DNA of 64,000 nucleotides from Torymus aiolomorphi (Eukaryota > Arthropoda > Insecta > Hymenoptera > Torymidae), in assembly GCA_036365515.1 (NCBI GenBank), contig CM070874.1:51614583-51678582 (forward strand). The letters are read 5' to 3'. The position numbers and the translations under genes are program-made. Within the stretch, counting starts at the first letter, position 1. The number at the start of each line of letters is the position of its first letter. Positions 46,917 through 58,247 of this stretch are shown here, piece after piece. A model generated the notes under the pieces. It had not been told where the DNA came from and did no database searches. It saw only the letters and a program-made list of their open reading frames with translations.

Positions 46917-47210
46917 GTGCTCACCCTCCTGGAAACAGATTCTAGCGGGGATTTAAGAGTTAATTTCTTGTGTCTAAAAATAATGCCCGGTATACCTCAT
47001 TCCATGTCACTATTTTTGATTTCTTATAATTTTTTTGAAAAAATGTCATTTTTTAACAAAACGGAACTGAAATTTTAGCTTATTCTGTCTACTTTTATAA
47101 CTTTTTTTTATCGATTTTGTATCATAAATACTTACAAAGTAGAAGTTAATAGAAGTGACATCATTTTTTGTAACGAAATAGAATCTGTTTCCTGGAGTGT
47201 AAGCACTCCC
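46917..47210. repeat. Fold-back, short arms
   Basis: GTGCTCACCCTCCTGGAAACAGATTCTA-type left arm (46,917-46,944) pairs with TAGAATCTGTTTCCTGGAGTGT-type right arm (47,178-47,200). The inner part shares 47,075-47,135 with the leader of E4. Confidence 0.65.
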
Positions 47211-48447
47211 CTTGTTAGTGGGTTAGTGGGTGCATAGTTAATACGGTCACTTTTTCGGTTAATTCTTTTGTAAACAAATGAAAATGATTCGGAATTGATT
47301 CGGGTTGACATTTATGTATAACTATAATTTGATAATATAATTTTTCTTCGTTTTTCCTACTATTGTCGAGTGGGGTGTGACGGGGTCCGAATTTTTATAG
47401 TAAATGAGGTTGCATGCATTTCATATCGCTATATATTACAGAAAAGTTGTTAAAAAATTTATAATAATTTATAAATATGGAAATTTACAAAAGAGTGAAT
47501 TAACACAAGACTCTTAAGTAAGTCAATTTCTTCGCATTTAAAAATTGCTGAGTGCGAATATTAGCGGTTTCAATGACCCGTATACGTCACGACGTCGCTC
47601 GTGCCGAACATTGGCACTGCTGAATTTTGTAATTGTATATAATGTGCGTGTAATACTACGTGAAAATCACCGATTCAACTTTAAAAATTTTAATAATACG
47701 TCACCGAACGTAACAGCGTATATAGCCGTATTACCTCGAGTTACCTTGTATATATTATAAACATTAATAACATCGATTATTGGAAATAAATTGTTTCAAT
47801 GAATAATTATAATTTGATCTGCTATCAAATACGAAATATTCTGGTTGCCTGGTTGAAAGATACATGAACTATCATTACAATAAGGTAATTCTACGTTTTT
47901 CAAGATTATTAAGTTGAAAATAATTCATATTATAATTTATTATCATGCTATCTTAATTCATTGCCGTAATTCTTCAAAAATCCCCATATGAGATTTTAGG
48001 TGTGTGCTTGATAATATTCCCTTCGCAATCAATAAATGTAGGATCTCGCAAGCAACTTGCAATATAAAATTGTTCCTAACATAAAAAAAAAATAATGATG
48101 GCATAATTTAATATGGCAGTTTATGTCACCATCTAATTTTCCGCTATCTATAGCGTTTGTATAAATGACGAGTACGAATGCATACACAGAGCAGAGTTCG
48201 TGTAGTTGCAAAAACAGAAAAAGGCGAAAAGGCACTATTTTTCTGTCTGCATAATAAAGCCTCGAGAGCGTTTCGCGTAGTATAGATTCTTTTATTATTC
48301 GCACAAAGAACGGACAGAATAAAACATGTTAAGTAAAATTTACATAGTCTCATATGACCCTGTCTTGTGAAGAACTTAATGTAGATTCACCATCGACCTG
48401 CGTAAATTTTACATATCTTTTTCTCGAGTCCGTCATTCTACTACTCG

Positions 48448-48450
<3 letters not shown>
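47211..48450. other. Unannotated spacer
   Basis: No supported gene or repeat; short frames only. Confidence 0.3.
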
Positions 48451-48500
<50 letters not shown>

Positions 48501-48501
48501 G

Positions 48502-48550
<49 letters not shown>
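48451..48550. repeat. AC-CG-AC-AT compound microsatellite
   Basis: About 24 AC units, then CGCGCGCGCGCG (48,498-48,511), then about 13 AC units and a short AT run. It is alternating purine-pyrimidine throughout. Confidence 0.97.
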
Positions 48551-50880
48551 GTATCGCCAAGGGTTAGAAGATAAGAAGATGGGAGGAAAAAGAGGGTCGA
48601 ATCTCCGGTGGTCACACACGCGCAAAGCATCAGCAGAATGCATTAATAAAATACTTGGTTTCATTCTGGTATTTACAAATAAACAATTCCCGCTGAGTGT
48701 CATATTCGCGAATACCATACGATATTATGTCGCGCTACGGGAAAAAATAATAATGGATTTTTTTTATATCGTATGCGTAAAAGAGCATTTTACACATCTT
48801 CCAAAATTTTCAATACCTTTTATGCCTACTATATCAAAAAATATCGTTCAATACACGTGCGTAAATTGATTCTTAACTCGTGTGATAAACTCACCCTCGT
48901 CCGAGAATTATCTTTTGCCCACTTGTACCGAAATAAACCATAAGACTATCGTAAAATATAGTTTTTCTCCCTGAGTTGGAATTTTCATAAAATTGAAGTG
49001 AATATTTATACTCGAAAAATTTTAATTCTCCATAACGAAAGAGCACTGCTAAATGGAACATCCTGACGAGGCCATTATATAATCATTTCATAGAGATTCC
49101 ACAATTGTGTTACATATTTATTTACTTACTAATGGATATTTAATGTTTGATCTGTGTAACTCGAATTTCTCAATTTACTATTTGAATAAATATCAATATT
49201 TAAGATTACTGTAGGAGCTAATCATTTGATTTTCTTTACTGGCCCAAGAATAAATTTAACATTAACAATATGTTCACTTTAAAAAAGTCACAATTAAGTG
49301 TAGTTTTGGAATAAAACTGTTTTATGATACACTTATTTTCTCACTAATCTTCTAATTCAGGAAATTCTTAAAATAAGATTTTTGAAAAAAGTTTTTATAA
49401 ATTTATTGGTTAATAAATAATTACTGAGATGTTACCTTCCCATTGCTACCCTGTTTTTTTCAATTTTATATGCAAGTGTTGTTTTTGCATTGAAAATACA
49501 TTTAATTTCGCCAATACGCATAAACTAATCAAAAAGCAAGTATATCTAATCTACGATTCAGAGTTACCAAAATTGTTGACGTTTACATAATCCAACTAGA
49601 TTTAATAAACCAAAAATGCCACACCTATACTGGATCGGGGTATTATATAACATGTCGCGTTTATTACAAATCAGAAATAGCCTGATATTAAAATGTGACT
49701 AATAGTGAAATGTAGACTAAGTTAAACATGACTTCATCAAGGATATCTGTCACCGTGCCAATATTGATACTAAAACATTTGTCTGCGACAACCAATCCTA
49801 ATATCGGTTTTTGGATGGACACATGAAGACCAACAGTTATTCGGTCCGATGAGATTGACTGCATATATTATGACCGCGAATACCCAGCAAAGATTGAACA
49901 AGATTAGGCTTATCGCATACGGATTCTAGGGAGGAAAAAAATTTTCTTTCATTAAGATATACATACACTCTAGAGGATATGACTTCTCATATTTACAGTT
50001 ACTAATGTACAATATTTTTCAAAATAAATTACGTTTTTAAAATAAATAAATACCGTGGTTCGAAATATATTTTTGACTAAAAATCTATTATTTAACAATT
50101 GTTGAAGTAGAAACTACAAATTGGTCAGCAGAAACTACAAATGTATAAATAGTAAAGGCTTATTTATTTCAGTGGTATATTCTCTATTTGAAAGTGGAAA
50201 AAATCGATAAGTGTGTAGCGGTAGGTTTTGTGAAATACAGTAAATATGTAAAAATTGGAATCGACTAACTACTGTTAAGGATGAATGATCCTAATCGTAT
50301 CTTCTTTGCTACACTTTTACGTGCGAGGTCCAGTATTCAATTGCAATGTTATGTTTTATTTTTGCATTATTCCATTGTACTTAATCTGGTGAATCTTAGT
50401 TGCGAGAGACATTTTTTAAGAAAAATCACATGGATTATATACTATTTAATGCATTTACACGATTTAGTTGCTAATCTATACTGTGCACGATAAACAAATC
50501 TCTATTTCCAATATTAGACATTTTATTTTCTTGAAGAATATTGATTTATTGGAAATATTCTAATTGGAGTCGTTATTACATTGTATGAAAAATACATACA
50601 CACAGCGAATACTATGCTAATAATTTCAATATATCTATTATTGTCATTAAAGATCTGTTATACATCTTCCATTACTAGAACAAGATTGTAGCATCCTTTG
50701 TCAAAGTACATTACCGTCTTCAGTAATTTATAATTTTGAAAAATAGTGACGAAATTTTATTATAAACTTTTTTCTGAAATAAGAATATAATAATTTGACG
50801 AATATGTTGTAAGTCAATTTCTACCTATCAATTATTACCGAAAACAATATAAGCGTATTCAGAAATAAAAACATAAGTTT
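48551..50880. other. Unannotated AT-rich sequence
   Basis: 2.3 kb without open frames of note or recognisable repeats. It may be single-copy intergenic or intronic DNA. Confidence 0.35.
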
Positions 50881-52260
50881 CAAAGTCTGGCTACACTAAT
50901 CATTCTCGCTAAACGAAGAAACCTTCGCATTTCCCACAGCCCACCATCCTCCTCGTATCCTAATAAACTACCTACTCACGCGGTTACTTCTCGACCGTAG
51001 AACTACCGCAGTAGCTTATACCCACGGAACGTTGTGCGAATTCTCCCGCCAGCTCACGCACTCGCAAAAGAAAAAGCATCCCACGCACTCGCAAAAGAAA
51101 AAGTATAGAAGCTCCCGCTTACTGTCTTTACCTGAGCAATCATATCCCTAGCATTCCGCACTAGCAGCACTAGTTTCCTCAAATCCCGGTGTACGGCATC
51201 TCCTCGGGATGGATGTAGGAAGCGTAGTGGCGCACAATGATGTCACACGCGCGAATGCACAGCTGTATGTATGCGCGCAGCGCTATACGTCAAAACGTCA
51301 ATGCTGCGCTCCAACGACGAAGACAAGAACGATGACGTCGGTAGCAAGAAACTTTGATGGTTCTTTCAGTCCCGAAGGCCAATCAACGGATCAAACTTTG
51401 TCTGGGCGCGATGTTAAGGAAAACTATCGCCCACCCAATTTCGAGAATGTAAAATTTCGCGCGCGCTATCGCATTGGGGTGGGCTCCTGTTCAACTTACT
51501 ACCATCACTAATGTAAGTCTGCGAGAAAATCCTTTAAATCCACTGAATCTTTCACTAATACGGCTTACAAGGGTGAAACATTTAATGCAAGTTCTACACC
51601 TACGGAATATACTAATTGACACTCCACTAATCACTCGGAAGCACTGTGTTATTACGCGAACATTCTTCTTTTTCATCGAACCTCGTTATCATATATCGAC
51701 TAGAGCAGCGAAATTCAGTTGTGTGAGAACTCACGTGCGATGCTCGTTTTGTTTTGAAAAGGCGCGCTACTCCACTGCCGTTCGCGTGCGCGTGCCCATA
51801 CACGGGGATACACGCGATTTTGCTGGTGTAGTGTATACACAGAGACGAAGGGAGAGAAAGAGTCACGCCACTACATGCGCCACGGTGTAGTGCTGGCGAG
51901 AGACTAACCCCCAAGAGCCATCCTACACCCGGGATTGCGCGCATGCCTCCCCCGTCCCGTGCGCGCACGCCCCCCCCCCCCCCCCCCCACTCGCGGCTTC
52001 TGTCTCTTTCTCTCTCTGTCTTACGTGAGCGCGCGTGTTTCCACAGTCATTCGTCTTTTTCGAACTGCCGCGGTGGTGCAGTCGCGGTGAGCAGCCGCGA
52101 TGCCGACGGAAGCTGCAGCTGCTCCAGCTTTTCCGCGGAAGCCGGGTTAATAATACGACCTAAGACGTCGCGCATTGCGAAACGTTGACTGTGAAAAGAT
52201 GCGAGAATTTTTACGGTCGACGCGCAAACCAAATGGCTGCCAAGTGATTTTATTCTATTT
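50881..52260. promoter_or_regulatory. CpG-rich segment, possible promoter region of an unidentified gene
   Basis: GC and CpG content rises sharply against AT-rich flanks. It contains a 27-bp direct repeat (CACGCACTCGCAAAAGAAAA at 51,055 and 51,082), a poly-C tract (51,970-51,988), and a run near 52,040-52,095 that could hold a transcription start (CACAGTCATTCG) followed by a donor-like CGGTGAGC. Open frames at 51,209-51,511 and 51,474-51,890 lack known domains. The promoter reading is inferred from composition only. Confidence 0.25.
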
Positions 52261-52584
52261 ATCAACTGCAACGTGAAAATAGGAATTCCATCAAAGTAAT
52301 AGGAAAATTAGTTTTTCTCCCTCTAATTAGATAGTCTATATTCACGTGGAAGTTATTTAATTTCCGAATAATTAGTCTTTTCAAAGATTGACGGTATTAG
52401 TTATAAAGGTGATTATAAACTTTAAAATGTTGCCAAACAACAAAATTATTGAAAGCTCTTTTATTAATGCTTTTCGGGTTTGTGTTTGTACGTCTAGATT
52501 TTAATGAAAACAAAATGAATAATCTACGTACACTGAGAAAACTGTTTTATGAAAAAGTACAACAATATGCATTAAGATTTACTA

Positions 52585-52900
52585 TGGTTTTTTCAAAGAG
52601 GGAGCTTTGTAACGGTGAAATTTTTGGACTCCGAGATTTGGATTATTTTTACATTTCCGAACTCCGTGAGTCAAAATATAGATTTTTCAGGGAATATCCG
52701 TGTGTATGTATGTATGTGTGTGTGCGTTTATTATAAATTGTCTGCTCCATAACTGGAAAACAAAAAGAGATATCAGGCTCAAATTCTGCAGGCATATAAA
52801 GTATTATGCTAAAGTTGTGCAAGTTTAATTTTAGAGTTAATCGGATAATAGTAAATTGGTATAAAAAAAATAAAAATAAAAATAAAGAAAAATATGAAAA
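52585..52900 (-). repeat. Partial copy of element F end region
   Basis: GAGGGAGCTTTGTAACGGTGAAA matches the reverse complement of 9,229-9,256, followed by a similar line with a GT/GTAT microsatellite at 52,701-52,728. The 95-codon frame at 52,449-52,736 crosses it and is not credible as a gene. Confidence 0.55.
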
Positions 52901-53409
52901 AACGAAAAAAAAAAATTTTTCGGGGTTTGAACATTTGTTAAAAGTAAGAGCATTTTCTTAAAGTACTTGTAATTTCATATTCATTCATATTTTTTGGACC
53001 AATCGGATAATATTAACAGGTTCGATTTTCATTCCTCCAGGCAGACATGAGTCAAATACCACTCCTCCGTTTATGCGTTTTGTCATACTTTATGACATCG
53101 AACGGTTCGACAGTTAAAAAAACTATTTAAAATCATGATTTTCTTATTCTGTAGGATTTTAAGAGTTATTATATTCAACAGGATACTGATCCCATGATTT
53201 AAAATAATAAAATAAAATGCCTAGTACCTAGACACTTTTGAAGTACATTTCAAGCAAACGGTGATTTTAAAATCAATAATCGAAATTCGTTGAATCTAAT
53301 CATAAATTCGCGCTCTGTTTAATGAATTTATCTAAAAACAAAAATAATTGAATGCTCTTTTATACTAAAAAAGTAAGTTTAAAACATGTGTATAAAATTG
53401 CTATAGCTG
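52901..53409. other. AT-rich spacer
   Basis: No feature recognised. Confidence 0.3.
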
Positions 53410-53650
53410 CACTGTTAAAATTCTGCATGAAAATTAATGTATGTACTGGAAGCAAAATTACATCGTAGTACATTAAATTTAATGCAATGTAGATTAAATT
53501 TAATAAAATTTACATTAAGTTTAATGCAATTTACACTAAATTTCATGTACCGTACATTAAATTTAATAAAATTTGCATTAAATTTAATGTACTGCAATGA
53601 AATTTTGCTTCCAGTACATACATTAATTTTCAAGCAGAATTTTAACAGTG
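53410..53650. mobile_element. Full-length palindromic MITE-like element
   Basis: Ends CACTGTTAAAATTCTGC and GCAGAATTTTAACAGTG. The whole 241 bp folds on itself through AATTAATGTATGTACTGGAAGC and its complement. The centre repeats TTTAATGCAATTTACATTAA-like units in both directions. No target duplication confirmed; the open frames on both strands are shadows of the palindrome. Confidence 0.85.
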
Positions 53651-54497
53651 TGGACACCCTATGTCGAGCTAATACCAATACTTGGACATGATTTTAAAGC
53701 AGTACTTGGATAATATTATTAAATGTGTCTAACTGCTGCTTTATGGCAATTGAGAGTTGCCTAAAGTTTGACAATGTTCAACTTTTCACGCTTCACAAAC
53801 ATAACCTTCAAAACTTTATACTTCTTATAAAAATAAATTAACGAATTAAATTAAATTTCGACGTCAATAGATTGTTATTATCGTAAGCAATGCTAATAAA
53901 TCGACATTGGCATAATATCTATCAATAAAAGTAGTTCATTACCGTTATCCAAGTATAAGTCGGATATCTTGTTCTATCCAGGTATTGGAGGTTTTACCTT
54001 ATTTCATATTTATATTGATGTAGAGTACTGATCCCTATCAGTGTATCTGTCCGCATTTTTGTGCCTCTTTCGGAATTTCCGATATAAGAAAAAGATCTAA
54101 CCCTAAAAATAATGAAATAAGGCTATGACAAGAAAGAGTAAAATGACGAGTTATCTCATAAATTACACGGGTTGATGTATTATTCCTTAAAAATCGTAAG
54201 TTAAAAAGTATCACTAATACGGACTGTCGTCTTTAAGGGCACACTAATACGGTCTCGTACCCTATATGCATTATTATTAACAAGTTTTTTGCGTATATGC
54301 TGGAGGAGTAGAAAAGCTTACACCTTGTCAGTACTGAACCTGTCAAGTTGGTTAAAAAAGCATTACAGTAAAATACGTACGTGATTTTCGTATAGGCACG
54401 ATACGTAAGACTCGAATCTTATCAAATTTTGCAACATTGCTCACTGAATTTTACTATGTTCGAAAGTAAAGTGGAAATATACAATGAAAAATATTTT
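53651..54497. other. Spacer with possible lone element end
   Basis: Bases 54,215-54,265 (GGGCACACTAATACGGTCTC, then GTACCCTAT) resemble in layout the right terminus of the 5.3-kb TA element, but no left partner is found. The rest is AT-rich. Confidence 0.35.
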
Positions 54498-54558
54498 GTA
54501 TACCACTCTAACCTCAAAATCACAACTTTGATATGATTTTTCGGCGCTCGTGGTATAA
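54498..54558 (-). repeat. ~63-bp conserved module, copy M4
   Basis: On the minus strand: TTTATACCACGAGCGCCG, AAAAATCATATCAAAG, TTGTGATTTTGAGGTTAGAG, TGGTATA. It joins directly to fold-back E6. Confidence 0.85.
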
Positions 54559-54689
54559 AATACCATTCGAAACTAGTGCGTAAGTCGATTATTTAGGTGG
54601 TGTGACTTTTTCGCACTCGCTTCGCTCGTGCAAAAAGTCACACCAGCTAAATAATCGACTTCCCCACCCGTGTCGAAATGTACTATTTT
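54559..54689. mobile_element. Fold-back element E6
   Basis: Arms AGTCGATTATTTAGGTGGTG and CACCAGCTAAATAATCGACT pair, with a CGCACTCGCTTCGCTCGTGC tip. The right terminus CGAAATGTACTATTTTT resembles the CGTAATGTACTATT end of E3. Together with M4 it matches the half-element at 23,140-23,284. Confidence 0.8.
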
Positions 54690-54773
54690 TCAACTTTCTT
54701 AACTGACATCATTTTTATCTTTTATCAGATATACATTATAATTAAATTAAGAAATACTTTATTTTTGTATTCG

Positions 54774-54856
54774 AAAAAAAGACTCTGAGAGCAGAGATCG
54801 AAGTCGAGCCTGCAGATCAAGAAGCCGCAATCTTACCTCTACGCCAACATGCCCTA
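54774..54856 (-). ncRNA. tRNA-derived sequence with T-run terminator
   Basis: On the minus strand, an A-box-like TGGCGTAGAGGTAAGAT is followed by a stem-loop (GCGGC TTCTTGA TCTGC), a B-box-like GGCTCGACTTCGATCTC and then TTTTTTT. The acceptor stem does not pair, so this is a tRNA pseudogene or SINE head. The loop would place CTT as the anticodon (lysine), with low certainty. Confidence 0.45.
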
Positions 54857-55317
54857 ACATGAATCATGTTTTGAGTAAATATTACCAAATAAGTTTAATT
54901 GTTATTTGTTTCTGTAACCAAGCAGTATTCGTGGCTTCGTATTAATAAATATTTGAAAAAAACATAGAACCTGTTACATTATTATTAGTTTTGAAGAAAT
55001 TATAATGGTTAATACACCATTTTTGAAATTATGACGGCTTGTCGACTGCCGACATCAGCTGATAACTAGTTGCGTTTTTACTATACTGTCTTGTAAAAAT
55101 TGATCAAAATTTGGGATGCACGAAGTTTTGCTTTGTAAAATAGTAAAAATTGGGTATATTTTCTAATAATAATTGTACGAAATATAAATTAAAAATTAGT
55201 TTTTACAATATTAATTTTTCCAAAAAAACGTTTTACCATTGTCGTATAGTAAATGTTGTAACCACTTTTATACATTTTTAATACAATTTATTTTATTAAT
55301 AAATAAATTATGTATAT

Positions 55318-55434
55318 ATGTAAGACTGATAAGGACTTGTTACATCATGTAACAAGGGAACAAATCACTGGTGATTCTCGCGAGTGGCAGTGATCCCCGT
55401 AGTTTATCGACCTTTTTCCCGTGTTACATATAGA
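55318..55434. repeat. Hairpin with GTAACAAGGGA arms
   Basis: GTAACAAGGGA (55,351) pairs with TTCCCGTGTTAC (55,417) and TCACTG with CAGTGA closer in. It resembles the arm of E5 (GCAACAAGGG). Confidence 0.6.
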
Positions 55435-55640
55435 ACATTATTCCCATCTCAACTGTGGCCACTTTTTTGACTGGGAAAGTAGAACTAACGGAAAGATGCG
55501 GAGTCTTTGCAAACAAGGGCGGCGAAAGACAGTTGACGTAAATCATGGAATTCCCTTCTTTCCCGCATTTTGCGGGACAAGTATAACTTTGGTCCCGCTT
55601 TTCAGGGAATAAAATGGCCATTTTAGTTGAAATGAGAATA

Positions 55641-55786
55641 AATAGTACATTATGCAACAAGGGAAGAAATATTAAGCTATTTCTAGCGAGGGTCAGGTGT
55701 TCTGCACGAGACAGCGAAAAGTACTGAAAACACCTCACCCCCGCTAGAAATAGTTTAATTGCTCCCCTTGTTGCACACCGTATTTT
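55641..55786. mobile_element. Fold-back element E5
   Basis: Termini AATAGTACATTATGCAACAAGGG-type and CCCTTGTTGCACACCGTATT. The inner arms CTATTTCTAGCG/CGCTAGAAATAG and GGTGTT/AACACC pair. Shares its left arm with 41,132-41,160. Confidence 0.75.
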
Positions 55787-56394
55787 TTTTTAACGAAGGA
55801 ATGATGGAGCCTTTTTTATGTGCGTGAATCGGAGAGAGGATTGGGCATTTTGAGTTGTATACAACGCAGTTGGAAATCAAAATAATTTGAAATGTATACA
55901 CAATTAACTATACCTCCCTAAAGGGAGGTAGAAATAGGGGGCAGCGGGGTAATCTTATACCTTCAACATTGAACGTATTCTATTGTCTAATTCGATACAA
56001 AAACGGTCAATTTGATGCACTTTACGTTGTTTGTAATCAAAAGCCTAAAAAAAAGCATGCGAAAATGTTACTGATTTGACGCTACAAATAAAATATGGTG
56101 TCAGACAAAGGAAACGTTCTACACATACGCGAATACGCACACACGCACGCTAGCGCATCATCATATATACACGTATGCTAGCATGTATACACAACAACGC
56201 AATATGCCTGCTAGGGCTTTCCCTTCTTTCAACAAAATGATCAAGCGAATGACAGCTGAATATAATTATAATATATTTTCCTTCTTTCATCACCATGCTG
56301 GATTCTTTAGCTTTACTGCTTTACATGAGCGACAGTTTTTGCCTCCGAGTCTCTGAACCTGTGTATATGACCATAGTTTATACTTTCGCTACTG
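55787..56394. other. Spacer
   Basis: Includes a perfect short palindrome TACCTCCCTAAAGGGAGGTA at 55,911-55,930. Nothing else recognised. Confidence 0.35.
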
Positions 56395-56870
56395 AAAAAT
56401 CTCAGGTGAGATCTCAGATGACTGCTCAGGTGAGATCTCAAGTAAAATCTCATGCCAAAATCTCAGCTGAGAATCGGCTCCAGATGCTGCAGAAAACTTA
56501 CCTAACTTAACAATCAACTTCTTCAGTATTGGAAATCGCATGTTCGAATGCCCCCCCCCCTCCCCAGACGAGCTCAAAAATACATGTTTAGAAGCATTTT
56601 ATACAATTTTTCACTTTTTAAAAATTAGTACATGAGATCTCAGGTGATTTCTCAGGTGAGATATCAAGTGAGATCTCAGGTGAGACATCAAGTGAGATCT
56701 AAGGTGAGATCTCGTGCACCAATTTTTTTAAATTGAAAAATTGTATAAAATGCTTCTAAACATGTATTTTTGAGCTCATCTGGGGGTAAAACATCCTAAC
56801 AGTCGATTTCCAATACTGAAGAAGCTGATTTTAATTTAGGTAAGTTTTCTGCAACATCTGGAGCATAGCT
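56395..56870. repeat. Fold-back with GAGATCTCA core, copy 2
   Basis: Arms GCAGAAAACTTACCTAA (56,488) and TTAGGTAAGTTTTCTGC (56,836), TTTAGAAGCATTTTATACAA and TTGTATAAAATGCTTCTAAA, surround repeated GGTGAGATCTCA motifs (56,635-56,715). A poly-C tract lies in the left arm (56,551-56,560) where copy 1 has poly-G. Confidence 0.85.
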
Positions 56871-57359
56871 TTACTATTTTACATGTTTTTCCGTTTCTAC
56901 ACGTGCATTTGTACACGCGCATATGTGCTGACAAATCACAACTCAACTCGAGCAGTATTGAAGAAAATAGGAAAAGATCAAGCCGTGTTAAATCGAGCCG
57001 CGATAGGTGAACGCACACAACCGCGTGCACAAAGACGTGTTGCAAGCGTCTATGCGGACGTTGCCCATTCCATGCTTTCCGTCCTGCGTATGTCGTTGAT
57101 ACCGGCTATTTGTCTGTCCCATGGTCGGATCTATTTCCTTTGATTAGCATGCATTCAACACTGTTCAACACTGTACTCACTGTACAACTGTACTGTTACA
57201 ACTGTAACAGTTGTAGCAATGACTATATATTCTAGTCAAATCTTTCCTTATTTAGTCTTTTAGTTTACATACAATGTTACTCTCTGTTAGGATTGTTGAC
57301 AATGTAGTTGTTACTACAATAGAAAAATATTTTTTAACATATCGTGGATATTATATTCC
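56871..57359. other. Spacer
   Basis: Mixed composition; a short frame at 56,883-57,143 is unrecognised. CAACTGTACTGTTACAACTGTAACAGTTG-like palindromic sequence lies at 57,180-57,212. Confidence 0.3.
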
Positions 57360-57430
57360 CTGAAGAGGCTGACAATATGGTTCAGCGAAACGTTGGAAGA
57401 TAGAATGTGAAGTTGTTTTATTTTGAGGGT
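57360..57430 (+). mobile_element. Penelope-like terminal fragment with hammerhead-like core
   Basis: CTGAAGAG, then a GCTGA/TCAGC stem, then GAAAC (57,360-57,391), followed by GTTGTTTTATT. The same arrangement with a different stem sequence is at 8,877-8,908 on the minus strand. No protein-coding part nearby. Confidence 0.45.
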
Positions 57431-58089
57431 TGACCCTTCCCATCGTTCAATTTTTTAATTTGATATAAAGATCCCATTAGTCCGATATCTCAAGGCTTGG
57501 GGGCATTCTTGACTAGCTTACCCTACTAGGCTCTTTGATGTTAACTTTGTTGTCTGAATCAATGAATTCAAAAGTAACGCTACATTAAAGCAAACAGTGC
57601 GTTTTAAAGTAATAGGTCTAGTGAAAAAATTTTTAATTAAATATCAGATTTTTCATGGAAAATCAATATTTGTGTAAATATTGTCAAAGTCATAAAAGTA
57701 AAATAACTCAAGGAATTCATAAAAATTATGAATTATCACAATTTGCTTTAAAAAAAAAAATAATAGAAATCAATAGATTTTTTTAAATCATTTCTTATCT
57801 ACATTTTCTACTTCTTTAAGATACTCTTTGAGAAAGCATTCTGTTAATTCAGTTAGCAGCGGTTTTATACTACAGTATATCAAATTTAAAACGATTAAAT
57901 GTCATTAATACTAATGTATATAGGTAAAGGTATGGTTTTTCTAGATGGTTCCTCTGGAGTTCCGGGAAAAAAAGATATAGATGATTATATATTAAAATTT
58001 ATGGTTGTATATAATATATAAGTATTCCTGAATGTTTTTTAAAGATTTTTTCATGCTTGCATTTTTAATCTATATAGAGGGTAAAGAGT
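57431..58089. other. AT-rich spacer
   Basis: No feature recognised. Confidence 0.3.
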
Positions 58090-58247
58090 TTAGCGATGGT
58101 TTAAAACGTGGAAAAAAGCATCATGTCCTGGCTTTGGGGTACGGGATTGAAAAATCTATTTGACAGTAAAACTCGATCCTATTTTTGTAATTAGAATTTT
58201 GGCTGAAAGTATGGCTTAAAGTATGGCTGGAGGTATGGCTTACAGTA

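Noticed and set aside
52449..52736. 95-codon frame with a hydrophobic start resembling a signal peptide
   Set aside because: Its second half lies in a partial copy of element F and runs into a GT microsatellite.
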